A DNA stretch of 32,713 bases, from the NCBI GenBank assembly GCA_045578245.1, contig JAZNJX010000102.1, positions 1 through 32,713 of the forward strand, given 5' to 3'. Below, one piece after another: positions 15,014 through 23,137 of the stretch. The translations under genes were made by a program, and so were the position numbers. Source of the stretch: Fimenecus sp045578245 (lineage in GTDB: Bacteria > Bacillota > Clostridia > Oscillospirales > Acutalibacteraceae). Every line of letters starts with the position of its first letter. The first letter of the stretch is position 1. The notes below the pieces were generated by a model, which saw nothing but the letters and a program-made list of their open reading frames with translations, searched no databases and was not told the origin of the DNA.

Positions 15014-16768
15014 TTATGCATCTGTGTCTGGAACTGAAGGTTCTTCTGGTTCAACTACTGGAAGTTTTGCAATAGGCTCTGTTACCTTATGGTCACAACC
15101 CTCATTCTGGCAAACCTTTTCTTTAAGTCCGTCAGCTTCAGTTGTTGGAGGAGTAACAACAGTCCAATCACCCATATTATGACCTATTGCAGGAATTTGA
15201 GTTTCTACATAATGGTCACAATTCTTACATTCTGACTTCTGAACACCTGCTTCTTCACATGTTGGCTCTTTTGTTACAACAGGAGCTTCCATATCATGAC
15301 CTGTTGCTGGAATTGCTGTTGTTACATAGTGGTCACAATTCTTACAATTTGTTCTCTTAACGCCGTCTGTTGAGCAAGTTGGAGCTGTTTCCACAAATGG
15401 AGCATCCATATCATGACCTGTTGCAGGAATTATTGTTGTTACATAGTAGTCACAGTTAGCACATGCTTTTTTTCCTTCGCCCGGTTCTGTACAAGTTGGA
15501 GCTGTTACAACCTGCTCTTCACCTAAAGTATGAACACCCGTTGCAGGAACTGAACCTGTTTTGTAGTAATCACAGTGGATACAAGGAATCTTTGTTACGC
15601 CTTCTGTTACACAATTTGGAGCTGTTGTTACTACAGGAGCACCAAATGTATGAATACCTGTTGCTGGGATTACTTCATCAACTTCGTAGTTACAGATTGT
15701 ACATGTTCTGCGCTGAACACCCTCGTCAACACAAGTTGGCTGTTTAATAACTCTTGGTTCACCAAATTCACAAACATGTTCTTCACCGTAGTTAAGGTAA
15801 CCTGCATCTCTCCATACAACTGTGAACTTTGTACGTCCGTTATCAAGTTTTTCTCTTGTGTAGAAGTTATAACCCTGCATCTCAATAGGAACCCATGGCT
15901 TGTATTCCTTGAAGCCATTTGGTCTGCCTGTCTTGTCAGTTACATTCTTAAGACCTTCTTCAATACCGTCAGCCATTGTGTCATCCAATGCGATAAGAGT
16001 TGCTTTAATAACATTCTTAGTTGGGTTACAAACACCGAACTTAAAGCCTGTAAGCCACCAGTGTTCCTGTTCCCTTCTTGTGAAATGTGGCACACCAGTG
16101 TTGTACTGTTTAGCATTCTGATAGTATTCAAAATACATACTAAGAAGATTTTCGTTCTCTGCACACTTATAGAATGGGAAATCTTTGTTTTCAGGTTTCT
16201 TTGTATAAACGCCTAATTCAGCACCTTCAAGAATACCATACTGACCCTTCCACCACTGAAGTCTCCAGAGAAGGTCATTGTACTCGAAGTCAATCTTAAG
16301 TGTCATATACCACATTGAAGCATAAGCTGCCGCATCGTCATAAATATCCGCAAAGCCAAACTGTCTCTGCCATGGATTAAGCTGTGTTACAAAGATATCT
16401 TCTTCTGCATCATATTCATATCCGAACCTTCCGACAATTTCTTTAAGCTCATCCGGTGTTGGCAAACCATTGTCGTATGGAACCTTTTCAATGTTGCCGG
16501 CTGCTGTCTGAAGAACCTTACGTGCATCAAAAGCAGTAACACTACCATTACCGTCCATATCAAGACGTACTAATGTAGTAGCATCAACAACCTTAGTGCC
16601 TGCAGCTACCTGCAAAACAATACGTGCATCGATAGCTGTTACATCACCATCACCATTAGCGTCACCCATATACATATCTGTAGGTGCAGCGGCTGCATTA
16701 AGAGCAGTGAATGGGATAGCAGTTGCTATCAATACCAACGCTAAAATTAATGAAACATATTTTTTCAT
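15014..16768 (-). CDS. Secreted dockerin type I / DUF4474-like protein with six cysteine repeats
   Basis: 584 residues. Signal peptide at 1-28 (basic MKKY, hydrophobic core, AxA-rich cleavage zone). A dockerin type I pair follows: GDANGDGDVTAIDARIVLQ at 35-53 and LDMDGNGSVTAFDARKVLQ at 69-87, both with full calcium-loop Asp/Asn spacing. Residues about 112-300 resemble DUF4474 from memory (NPWQRQFGFADIYDDAA, WRLQWWKGQYGILEGAELGVY, HWWLTGFKFG). Residues 331-570 hold six repeats of 39-42 residues, consensus H-x(12)-PTC-x(7)-C-x2-C-x(8-10)-IPATG; the last copy lacks the first Cys. An acidic proline-rich tail ends it. Start: MKKY at 16768 has AGAGGCGAG upstream; an ATG 30 bp earlier has none. Probably exported or cohesin-bound; the substrate is unknown. 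Confidence 0.87.
   Translation of the reverse strand: MKKYVSLILALVLIATAIPFTALNAAAAPTDMYMGDANGDGDVTAIDARIVLQVAAGTKVVDATTLVRLDMDGNGSVTAFDARKVLQTAAGNIEKVPYDNGLPTPDELKEIVGRFGYEYDAEEDIFVTQLNPWQRQFGFADIYDDAAAYASMWYMTLKIDFEYNDLLWRLQWWKGQYGILEGAELGVYTKKPENKDFPFYKCAENENLLSMYFEYYQNAKQYNTGVPHFTRREQEHWWLTGFKFGVCNPTKNVIKATLIALDDTMADGIEEGLKNVTDKTGRPNGFKEYKPWVPIEMQGYNFYTREKLDNGRTKFTVVWRDAGYLNYGEEHVCEFGEPRVIKQPTCVDEGVQRRTCTICNYEVDEVIPATGIHTFGAPVVTTAPNCVTEGVTKIPCIHCDYYKTGSVPATGVHTLGEEQVVTAPTCTEPGEGKKACANCDYYVTTIIPATGHDMDAPFVETAPTCSTDGVKRTNCKNCDHYVTTAIPATGHDMEAPVVTKEPTCEEAGVQKSECKNCDHYVETQIPAIGHNMGDWTVVTPPTTEADGLKEKVCQNEGCDHKVTEPIAKLPVVEPEEPSVPDTDA
15059..15778 (-). repeat. Six tandem coding repeats, about 117-126 bp each
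   Basis: These encode the C-terminal cysteine repeats of the dockerin protein. Unit starts (His codons) are spaced by 42, 40, 39, 39 and 39 codons. Units 4 and 5 are closest, sharing CKNCDHYV and GHDM segments at protein level and long stretches of identical DNA, which suggests recent duplication or gene conversion. Confidence 0.85.
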
Positions 16769-16809
16769 TATTTTCTCGCCTCTTTCCATTTTTTCCAATT
16801 ATTTAGTTT

Positions 16810-16838
16810 ATTATCTCACATTATCTATATAATGTCAA
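16810..16838 (-). promoter_or_regulatory. Promoter of the dockerin/DUF4474 gene
   Basis: Minus strand TTGACA (16838-16833), exact 17-bp spacer, GATAAT (16815-16810). Perfect -35 and 5/6 -10, 42 bp before the start codon. Confidence 0.8.
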
Positions 16839-16864
16839 GAAACTAAACAGTCGAATTATGTTGA

Positions 16865-17353
16865 TTATTTCTCATTCTGAACACGTTTCATATGAGAAAA
16901 CTTCTCGCCCCAGCTATTTGCCCAGCTTTCGCAATAAAGCTTATAATATGAAACATTATTCTTCTCTCTATACTTCGCAAAGAAGTTACACCAGATTGCA
17001 GATGGAAGTGCTACAACAATATAGTATAAAGGACCTAAAAGTAAACACTGCCAAGTGTGACCGTACTCGTGAATTCTTGTGTTATATGTCCACTTTTCAT
17101 TTTCGTGCTTATCCCTCATGAAGATAAACAATCCCATTGAAAGTCCACCTTGTTTCCAAGGGAGATAAACTATATTTGCATATCCGAATTTTTGGTGTGG
17201 TCGCTTCAATATTTTTGTACAGATAAGGTATGCGATTCCTCCCACAATATTTACAGGTAAGCACCATGTCCATTGAATAAAATAGAAGAAAAAGTCAAAT
17301 ATTTTACTTCTTTTCACTGTCGGTGCAGTTTTGGTTATATCAATCTTTTCCAT
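16865..17353 (-). CDS. Small membrane protein with HExxH motif (putative zinc peptidase), unknown family
   Basis: 162 residues. A hydrophobic segment at about 20-46, a polar middle, then NTRIHEYGHTWQ with H95, E96 and H99 (HExxH), immediately followed by a second hydrophobic segment at about 103-125. A possible third zinc ligand is E142 in CESWANSWGEK. The arrangement, HExxH at a membrane edge followed by a downstream Glu, fits a small gluzincin-like peptidase, but the length is below that of characterised families and I do not recognise it. It follows the GPH symporter after 14 bp with a GGGGAG Shine-Dalgarno, so the two are co-transcribed. Activity is inferred from the motif alone. Confidence 0.7.
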   Translation of the reverse strand: MEKIDITKTAPTVKRSKIFDFFFYFIQWTWCLPVNIVGGIAYLICTKILKRPHQKFGYANIVYLPWKQGGLSMGLFIFMRDKHENEKWTYNTRIHEYGHTWQCLLLGPLYYIVVALPSAIWCNFFAKYREKNNVSYYKLYCESWANSWGEKFSHMKRVQNEK

Positions 17354-17367
17354 AGTTACTCCCCTTC

Positions 17368-19017
17368 TTATGTATTTTCCATAAGAGCCTTTTTCTCGGC
17401 TTCTTTTTCGATGAGAATTATATAATTTCCGTTTTCATCTCTGTCGAGCGTATGTCCCTGACTTTCGTCATTATCCTTGCCAAGCCAAGTGTTTTCAAGT
17501 TTTTGACCTGAAAGGGTTTCGCATCTTGATTTTTCCTCAGCAGTCAATGTGACACTACCATATTTATGCTTTGTAGCAACTGCTGCACGAATCATTGTAT
17601 GGTCATCCTTTGTCATTTCAAATCTTCTTAAAAGAATATATGAAATCAATGCACAAACCATTGGAATAAGTGCAACGCAAAGACGAATACCGAAAATCGC
17701 AGAGTCGGATTGTTCAACGAATTCCGTTGCCTCACTCTTTGTATCAAGTCCGAAACCACCAAGAATAAGGGTCACTATAAACGTATTTATACCACCTGTA
17801 ACCTGCTTAACCATTGTGTTACAGGTTGAAACTACACCCTCACGACGACGGCCTGTAATAAGCTCATCCACATCAGTCAAATCAGGGAAAACATTATTGC
17901 ATACAAAACCGATACCACTCATACCAAATGGATAGAAAGTAACGCCTAAAAGCATAAGAATAAGCATATATGTTGCCTTTGGTGTACCCGGTTGACTTGC
18001 CTGAACAATAAGTCCGATAGCAAGGCCTAAAATCATAAATGGAGTTACGATTGTACCGCATTTTTTCTTGCCGTGTTTCATTGTCAACATATAGTTGAGT
18101 GGGAATGCAGCTGTTTCAAACACACCTGCAAAAGTATTGAAAATCGGATAGAATTTATACTGGTTTGCAAGGAAAGTTACATAGTAAATATATGTTGTTG
18201 AGTAAAAACTTCTTGCAGTTTCCCAGAAGAAACTAACTCCGAAATATTGTCTGAAAGAACGACTCTTGAAAACGAGAATATACTCCTTGATTGCGGCTTT
18301 CAAATCAAGTGGCTCGTTTTTCATATCCAACGAGCTTGGTTCTTTAACCAATTTGAAAGTACCGTAAATTGCAACACTGTACATAGTTGCAAGGAGAACA
18401 CCTGCAATAAGGAATGGCATTTTCGAGTCCCTTGTAAGTCCGTTTGAGAATCCGAAAATGGAGAGCAAAACAAGAAGAATAATGTATGACGGAATCATGC
18501 CACAGGAGTTAAAAATATAACTTACAGATGTGTACTGTGTTCTCTTATTATACTCAGGTGCAAGTTCAGGAAGCATCGCAGTATGTGGCACAGTTATAAT
18601 TGTATAAGCAGTTTTATAAAGCACATATGCAAACACGAAATATGCAACTGTTAAATAAGGATGGTTTTCACCATCAAGACCAAAGGAATTCCACAACATT
18701 ATGTATGACACAAACACAAGTGGAATGCCCCATTTTAAATATGCACGATGTCTGCCGTATTTTGAACGGGTACGGTCAGTGATAATGCCCATAATCGGGT
18801 CATTGATTCCGTCCCACACAACAGCAATCATTGTTATAAAGCCTGCATATCTTATGTCAAGTCCAACTACCTTTGTCAGGAAAATGCTGAAATACATACT
18901 GATTATGTATCCTGCACCACCGAGGAAGATGTTTGTGTAACAATAGTTAATCATAGGAACAACTGATTCTTTGAATGTTCCCTCAATACCTATTGCTTTT
19001 TTGATTTTTTCACCCAT
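17368..19017 (-). CDS. GPH-family (glycoside-pentoside-hexuronide) cation symporter
   Basis: 549 residues, about twelve membrane segments, MelB-like. The family signature lies in the loop after helix 2: WDGINDPIMGIITDRTRSKYGRHR near residues 68-91, containing the cation-site Asp and the NDPxxG motif. It imports a sugar or glycoside with Na+ or H+. The C-terminal 60-70 residues after the last helix form a longer-than-usual hydrophilic tail (CETLSGQK through KKALMENT). A second, shorter family member is encoded at 25641. The start codon follows TAGGTGAG and lies 12 bp past the hairpin at 19029-19066. The downstream gene encodes an HExxH membrane protein. Substrate is unknown; the local GH51 makes arabinosides one option. 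Confidence 0.9.
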   Translation of the reverse strand: MGEKIKKAIGIEGTFKESVVPMINYCYTNIFLGGAGYIISMYFSIFLTKVVGLDIRYAGFITMIAVVWDGINDPIMGIITDRTRSKYGRHRAYLKWGIPLVFVSYIMLWNSFGLDGENHPYLTVAYFVFAYVLYKTAYTIITVPHTAMLPELAPEYNKRTQYTSVSYIFNSCGMIPSYIILLVLLSIFGFSNGLTRDSKMPFLIAGVLLATMYSVAIYGTFKLVKEPSSLDMKNEPLDLKAAIKEYILVFKSRSFRQYFGVSFFWETARSFYSTTYIYYVTFLANQYKFYPIFNTFAGVFETAAFPLNYMLTMKHGKKKCGTIVTPFMILGLAIGLIVQASQPGTPKATYMLILMLLGVTFYPFGMSGIGFVCNNVFPDLTDVDELITGRRREGVVSTCNTMVKQVTGGINTFIVTLILGGFGLDTKSEATEFVEQSDSAIFGIRLCVALIPMVCALISYILLRRFEMTKDDHTMIRAAVATKHKYGSVTLTAEEKSRCETLSGQKLENTWLGKDNDESQGHTLDRDENGNYIILIEKEAEKKALMENT

Positions 19018-19028
19018 AAACTCACCTA

Positions 19029-19066
19029 CAAAAAATCTGCATCACTATATTCAGTTAATGCAGATT
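19029..19066 (-). terminator. Terminator after the diacylglycerol-kinase-family gene
   Basis: AATCTGCAT (19034-19042) and ATGCAGATT (19058-19066) form a perfect 9-bp stem. On the minus strand it is followed by a run of T residues. It sits between the kinase stop codon (19076) and the GPH symporter start (19017), leaving no obvious room for a separate symporter promoter. Confidence 0.75.
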
Positions 19067-19075
19067 CTTTTAATA

Positions 19076-19984
19076 TTAGTCATCGTCACCTACGAAAATT
19101 TCGATAGCATTTTCGCAAGTTTTAATTTCAACGGAATCGTGGAAGCCTCCGTTTTCACCGTCAAGCACCCAGTTGACTTTCTCGTCAAAAGTGAACTTGA
19201 ACTTTTTGCCACGCTTTACAATAAGATACTTGTTTTCGACAACATTTCTCGTCACAAACATAGCATTAAGAATTGAAGCAAGTTGTGCAGGGTTTTTAGG
19301 CATACGAATCATCGCAAGTTCGTGATATCCGTCGTCAAACTCAACTCCTGCCTTTTTAAGCACAGGGAATCCTGCAACAGAATATGAGTTTGAAACACCA
19401 CCATAGAAGAAATTGCCCTCTATAATTTCTCCATCATCACATTCTATCTTTGCCTTAAAGCCTTTAATTGAAAACATCTCTTTTGCTGATTCCCAATAAT
19501 ATGCTCCCCTGCCGATTTTATTTTTAAGTGACTGTTTTGCCTTATATGAAACATCACAGAGATTACCGAAGCAAGAAACATAGATAAACTGTTCCTTACC
19601 ACAAAAGTCACCGATATCAATGGCTCTTGTCCTGCCTTCAAGCACTGCTTCAATAGCGTCTTCGGCATCTGTAGGAATGTGCAAGGAATGAGCAAAGTCA
19701 TTGGTTGTACCAAATGGAATGTAACCGATTTTAACATCCAATTTCAATTCCATAACGCCACAGATTGTCTCTTTTAATGTTCCGTCACCACCGCAACAAA
19801 TAATTACCTCGTTACCCTCACCGTAATGTTTTGTCACGTAGTATGCATTCTTATCAATCTCAGTGTATCTTACACTTACGCTATAATCTGCCTTTTCAAG
19901 TTCCTTCACAATTTTAGGAAGAAAGTCAACAGATTTACGCTTACCCGCAATAGGATTGATAATCAGCAAAAGATTTTTAGACAT
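19076..19984 (-). CDS. Diacylglycerol kinase / YegS-like lipid kinase
   Basis: 302 residues, the standard size for DagK/YegS/BmrU proteins. The N-terminal DAGK catalytic domain shows LLLIINPIAGK at 5-15 (start of the NAD-kinase-like fold), CCGGDGTLKETI near 70-81 (nucleotide-binding GGDGT), and GTTNDFAHSL near 99-108. The beta-rich C-terminal domain ends at EIFVGDDD. It should phosphorylate diacylglycerol or a related lipid at the membrane face. Start: an earlier in-frame ATG at 20017 lies inside glyS and lacks a Shine-Dalgarno; MSKN at 19984 has GGAG and follows the glyS TGA after a single base, so translation is likely coupled to glyS. Confidence 0.9.
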   Translation of the reverse strand: MSKNLLLIINPIAGKRKSVDFLPKIVKELEKADYSVSVRYTEIDKNAYYVTKHYGEGNEVIICCGGDGTLKETICGVMELKLDVKIGYIPFGTTNDFAHSLHIPTDAEDAIEAVLEGRTRAIDIGDFCGKEQFIYVSCFGNLCDVSYKAKQSLKNKIGRGAYYWESAKEMFSIKGFKAKIECDDGEIIEGNFFYGGVSNSYSVAGFPVLKKAGVEFDDGYHELAMIRMPKNPAQLASILNAMFVTRNVVENKYLIVKRGKKFKFTFDEKVNWVLDGENGGFHDSVEIKTCENAIEIFVGDDD

Positions 19985-19985
19985 A

Positions 19986-21386
19986 TCAGAACTCCAACTT
20001 CTTATTAATATAATCAACCAACTGGTCGATAGGCATTCTTACCTGTTCCATTGTATCTCTGTCACGAACTGTTACGCAGTTATCTGCCTCAGTTTCATCG
20101 TCACCAACAGTCTGGAAGTCAACTGTAATACAGAATGGTGTACCAATTTCGTCCTGACGACGATATCTCTTACCGATTGAACCTGCATCATCATATTCAA
20201 CATTGAAATATTTTGAAAGCATTTCGTAGATTTCATCAGCCTTGTCACCGAGTTTCTTTGAAAGTGGAAGAACAGCAGCCTTAACAGGAGCAATAGCCGG
20301 ATGGAAATGCATAACAACACGAGTGTCGTTCTTTTCAGCATCTACAACCTCTTCATCATAAGCTTCTGTGAGAAGTGCAAGGAAAAGACGTTCAACACCG
20401 AGAGATGGTTCAATAACATATGGAATGTATTTTTCGTTTGTTGTCTGGTCGAAATATTCAAGAGCCTTACCACTTGTATTGCTGTGCTGAGTTAAGTCGT
20501 AGTCAGTTCTGTCAGCAATACCCCAAAGTTCACCCCAACCGAATGGGAAGAGATATTCAAAGTCAGTTGTAGCCTTTGAATAGAAGCAAAGTTCTTCAGG
20601 GTCATGGTCACGAAGACGAAGATTTTCAGGCTTGATATTAAGAGAATAGAGCCAGTCACGGCAGAATGCTCTCCAATATTCAAACCATTCAAGGTCTGTA
20701 CCCGGTTTGCAGAAGAATTCAAGTTCCATCTGTTCAAATTCACGAACACGGAAGATGAACTTACCTGGAGTAATTTCATTACGGAAAGATTTACCAATCT
20801 GTGCAACACCGAATGGAACCTTTCTTCTTGTTGTTCTCTGAACATTCTGGAAGTTTACGAAAATACCCTGTGCTGTTTCAGGACGAAGGTATATTTCAGA
20901 TGTTGAATCCTCTGTAACACCTTGGAATGTCTTGAACATAAGGTTAAATTGACGGATATCAGTAAAGTTGTGAGCACCACAGTCAGGACATGGGATAGCA
21001 TGCTCCTTGATGTAGTTAGCCATTTCTTCGTTTGACCAACCTGCAACGTTTGTACCATCAAAGTTTTCTATAAGGTTATCTGCTCTGTGTCTTGTTTTAC
21101 ACTGACAGCAGTCCATAAGTGGGTCGGAAAAGCCACCAAGGTGACCTGATGCTACCCAAGTCTGTGGATTCATTAAAATTGCAGAATCAAGACCAACATT
21201 ATATTTGTTTTCCTGAATAAATTTCTTTCTCCAAGCCTTTTTGATATTTTCTTTAAGTTCAACACCTAAAGGACCGTAGTCCCAAGTGTTTGCAAGACCG
21301 CCGTAGATTTCACTACCTGCGTAAACAAAGCCTCTGCCCTTTGAGAGAGCAACGAGTTTTTCAAGTGTTTTTTCTGTGTTAATCAT
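19986..21386 (-). CDS. glyS: Glycyl-tRNA synthetase (alpha2 type)
   Basis: 466 residues, in the range of bacterial alpha2 class II glycyl-tRNA synthetases. It charges tRNA-Gly. Class II motifs are visible: NTWDYGPLGVELKENI near 28-43, motif 2 region RPETAQGIFVNFQNVQ and RVREFEQMELEFF, and motif 3 EPSLGVERLFLALL. A CxxC-type insertion (CCQCKTRH, CPDCGAH) near 93-140 matches the zinc-binding insertion of this form. The C-terminal anticodon-binding domain begins near VAPVKAAVLPL (residues about 348-358). It lies 40 bp after putP on the same strand. No T-box leader, usual for clostridial synthetases, is visible upstream, consistent with transcription from the putP side or a promoter not recognised. 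Confidence 0.96.
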   Translation of the reverse strand: MINTEKTLEKLVALSKGRGFVYAGSEIYGGLANTWDYGPLGVELKENIKKAWRKKFIQENKYNVGLDSAILMNPQTWVASGHLGGFSDPLMDCCQCKTRHRADNLIENFDGTNVAGWSNEEMANYIKEHAIPCPDCGAHNFTDIRQFNLMFKTFQGVTEDSTSEIYLRPETAQGIFVNFQNVQRTTRRKVPFGVAQIGKSFRNEITPGKFIFRVREFEQMELEFFCKPGTDLEWFEYWRAFCRDWLYSLNIKPENLRLRDHDPEELCFYSKATTDFEYLFPFGWGELWGIADRTDYDLTQHSNTSGKALEYFDQTTNEKYIPYVIEPSLGVERLFLALLTEAYDEEVVDAEKNDTRVVMHFHPAIAPVKAAVLPLSKKLGDKADEIYEMLSKYFNVEYDDAGSIGKRYRRQDEIGTPFCITVDFQTVGDDETEADNCVTVRDRDTMEQVRMPIDQLVDYINKKLEF

Positions 21387-21426
21387 AAATGATTTTCAGT
21401 CCTTTATATATATTATTGGTTAAAAA

Positions 21427-22998
21427 TTATTCTGCAATACCTGTTTTTGCCTTTTCGAATTCTTCTTCAATTTCATTTGATGGTTTCTTTGTGATGAGAG
21501 AAACAACAACAATTACGATTGAAGAAACAACGAATGCAGGAAGAAGCTCGTAAATCGCAAATACGCCACCTAATGTTGGATTAAGCACAAGTTTCCAGAT
21601 AAATACTGTTGCAGCACCTGAAAGCATACCTGCAATAGCACCTGCACGGTTTACTCTCTTCCAGAAGAGTGAGAAGAGCATAAGCGGTCCGAATGTTGCA
21701 CCAAAACCAGCCCATGCGAATGATACGATGTTGAAGATAACACTCTTTTCATCAAGAGCAATTACCATACCAATAAGAGCAATAATCATAAGGGCAATAC
21801 GTGAAACCCACATAACTTTCTTGTCACTTGCTTTTTTGTCAATAACACCCTTGTAAACATCGTTTGCAAGTGCAGAGGATGCAATAAGAAGGTATGAGTC
21901 AGATGAGCTGATTGTAGCAGCAAGGATACCAGCCATAATTACACCTGCAAAGAGAGGTGGAAGAAGGCTTTCACTCATAAGAACGAATACGTTTTCTGCA
22001 CCGCTCTTTGTAAGGAGAGTTTCTGCTGTAGGAAGCATTGCTCGACCAACAATACCAATTGCTACACCTGCAAAAAGTGAAATAATAACCCAGATTGTTG
22101 CAATTCTTCTTGACTTTTTGAGTTCGTTTGCCTTACGGATAGCCATAAAGCGAAGAAGCACCTGTGGCATACCAAAGTAGCCAAGACCCCAAGCCATCAA
22201 TGAAGCTATTGTAAGTAACGGATATGCAGATGCATCGCCAAATACAGGTACACCGTTTTCGACTAATTGTATTCCTGCCTCATTTGTAACAGGATTTGCA
22301 ATTTCTGTAAATGAAAAATAACCTGCAATGCCCTGTGCATTTTCAATAACAGCACCAATACCGCCTGCATTGATTGTACCAAGCACAAGTACAGAAACAA
22401 GGGCAACAACCATAACGATACTCTGCATAAAGTCAGATGCACTTTCTGCAAGGAAACCGCCAAGGAAAGTGTAAACAATAACGAAAAGAGCACCTACAAT
22501 CATCATTGATGTGTATGAATAACCGAACAATGTGCTGAAAAGTTTACCACAAGTAACGAAACAACTACCAGCGTAAACTGTAAAGAACACAAGAATTAAA
22601 ACTGATGCAATAATTCTGATAACCTTTTTATCTTCGTGGAAACGATTACTGAAAAATTCAGGGATTGTAATCGCATCACCGCTGATTGCTGAATAGTTAC
22701 GAAGTCTTTTTGCAACAATAAGCCAGTTAAGGTATGTACCAACTGCAAGACCGATTGCTGTCCACGCTGCATCTGCTACACCACACCAATATGCAACACC
22801 CGGGAGACCCATAAGGAGCCAACCACTCATATCGGAAGCTTCAGCACTCATAGCTGCAACCCAAGGTCCTAAACTTCTACCACCAAGGAAATAGTTTTCT
22901 GCGTTTTTGTTTGCTCTACGTGCAAAATATACACCGATGCCGATAACAATCAGCATATATCCTGCCATAGCGAGAAATATCTTCATCTGGTTAGACAT
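21427..22998 (-). CDS. putP: Sodium/proline symporter PutP
   Basis: 523 residues of the sodium:solute symporter (SSS) family with about thirteen helices. PutP features include NYFLGGRSLGPWVAAMSAEASDMSGW near 35-60 (helix 1-2 unwound sodium site), ISGDAITIPEFF near 107-118, and the helix 8 site region MAGILAATISSSDSYLL. It imports L-proline with Na+, for nutrition or osmoprotection. Start: an upstream TTG at 23019 is in frame, but the AAAGG Shine-Dalgarno at 23012-23008 lies downstream of that TTG and is spaced 9 nt from the ATG at 22998. A strong TTTACA-17-TATAAT promoter precedes it. glyS and the lipid-kinase gene follow on the same strand and may be read through. Confidence 0.93.
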   Translation of the reverse strand: MSNQMKIFLAMAGYMLIVIGIGVYFARRANKNAENYFLGGRSLGPWVAAMSAEASDMSGWLLMGLPGVAYWCGVADAAWTAIGLAVGTYLNWLIVAKRLRNYSAISGDAITIPEFFSNRFHEDKKVIRIIASVLILVFFTVYAGSCFVTCGKLFSTLFGYSYTSMMIVGALFVIVYTFLGGFLAESASDFMQSIVMVVALVSVLVLGTINAGGIGAVIENAQGIAGYFSFTEIANPVTNEAGIQLVENGVPVFGDASAYPLLTIASLMAWGLGYFGMPQVLLRFMAIRKANELKKSRRIATIWVIISLFAGVAIGIVGRAMLPTAETLLTKSGAENVFVLMSESLLPPLFAGVIMAGILAATISSSDSYLLIASSALANDVYKGVIDKKASDKKVMWVSRIALMIIALIGMVIALDEKSVIFNIVSFAWAGFGATFGPLMLFSLFWKRVNRAGAIAGMLSGAATVFIWKLVLNPTLGGVFAIYELLPAFVVSSIVIVVVSLITKKPSNEIEEEFEKAKTGIAE

Positions 22999-23054
22999 TT
23001 CATTCATCCTTTCTGCCAATGGAATATTACTCCATTTTATAAATATACCATTGT

Positions 23055-23083
23055 ATTATAATAAAAAAATAATGGTTTGTAAA
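23055..23083 (-). promoter_or_regulatory. Promoter of putP, -35 inside the upstream terminator
   Basis: Minus strand TTTACA (23083-23078), exact 17-bp spacer, TATAAT (23060-23055), 56 bp before the start codon. The -35 box is part of the 3' arm of the terminator stem at 23073-23104. Confidence 0.8.
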
Positions 23084-23104
23084 GCATTTCCGCTCTACAA
23101 ACCA
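23062..23104 (-). terminator. Terminator of the CoA-transferase/acyltransferase operon
   Basis: On the minus strand TGGTTTGTA (23104-23096) pairs perfectly with TACAAACCA (23081-23073), with further pairing toward a short loop, followed by a T-rich tract (ATTATTTTTTTA). It starts 33 bp after the acyltransferase stop codon. Confidence 0.8.
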
Positions 23105-23137
23105 CTATAAATTTACATTTTTTAACTGTTTTGCCGA

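Noticed and set aside
15059..15778. Regular repeats that could suggest a CRISPR array
   Set aside because: The period is 117-126 bp and the repeats keep one reading frame with conserved Cys and His codons, so they are protein repeats. There are no unique spacers and no cas genes.
15575..16216. A 213-residue plus-strand open frame opposite the dockerin gene
   Set aside because: It is antisense to a well-supported gene, rich in Cys, Phe, Trp and Leu from reversed codons, and has no Shine-Dalgarno. It is a shadow of the repeat-rich coding strand.
21387..21426. Possible T-box upstream of glyS
   Set aside because: The gap to putP is 40 bp, too short, and no T-box consensus word is visible.
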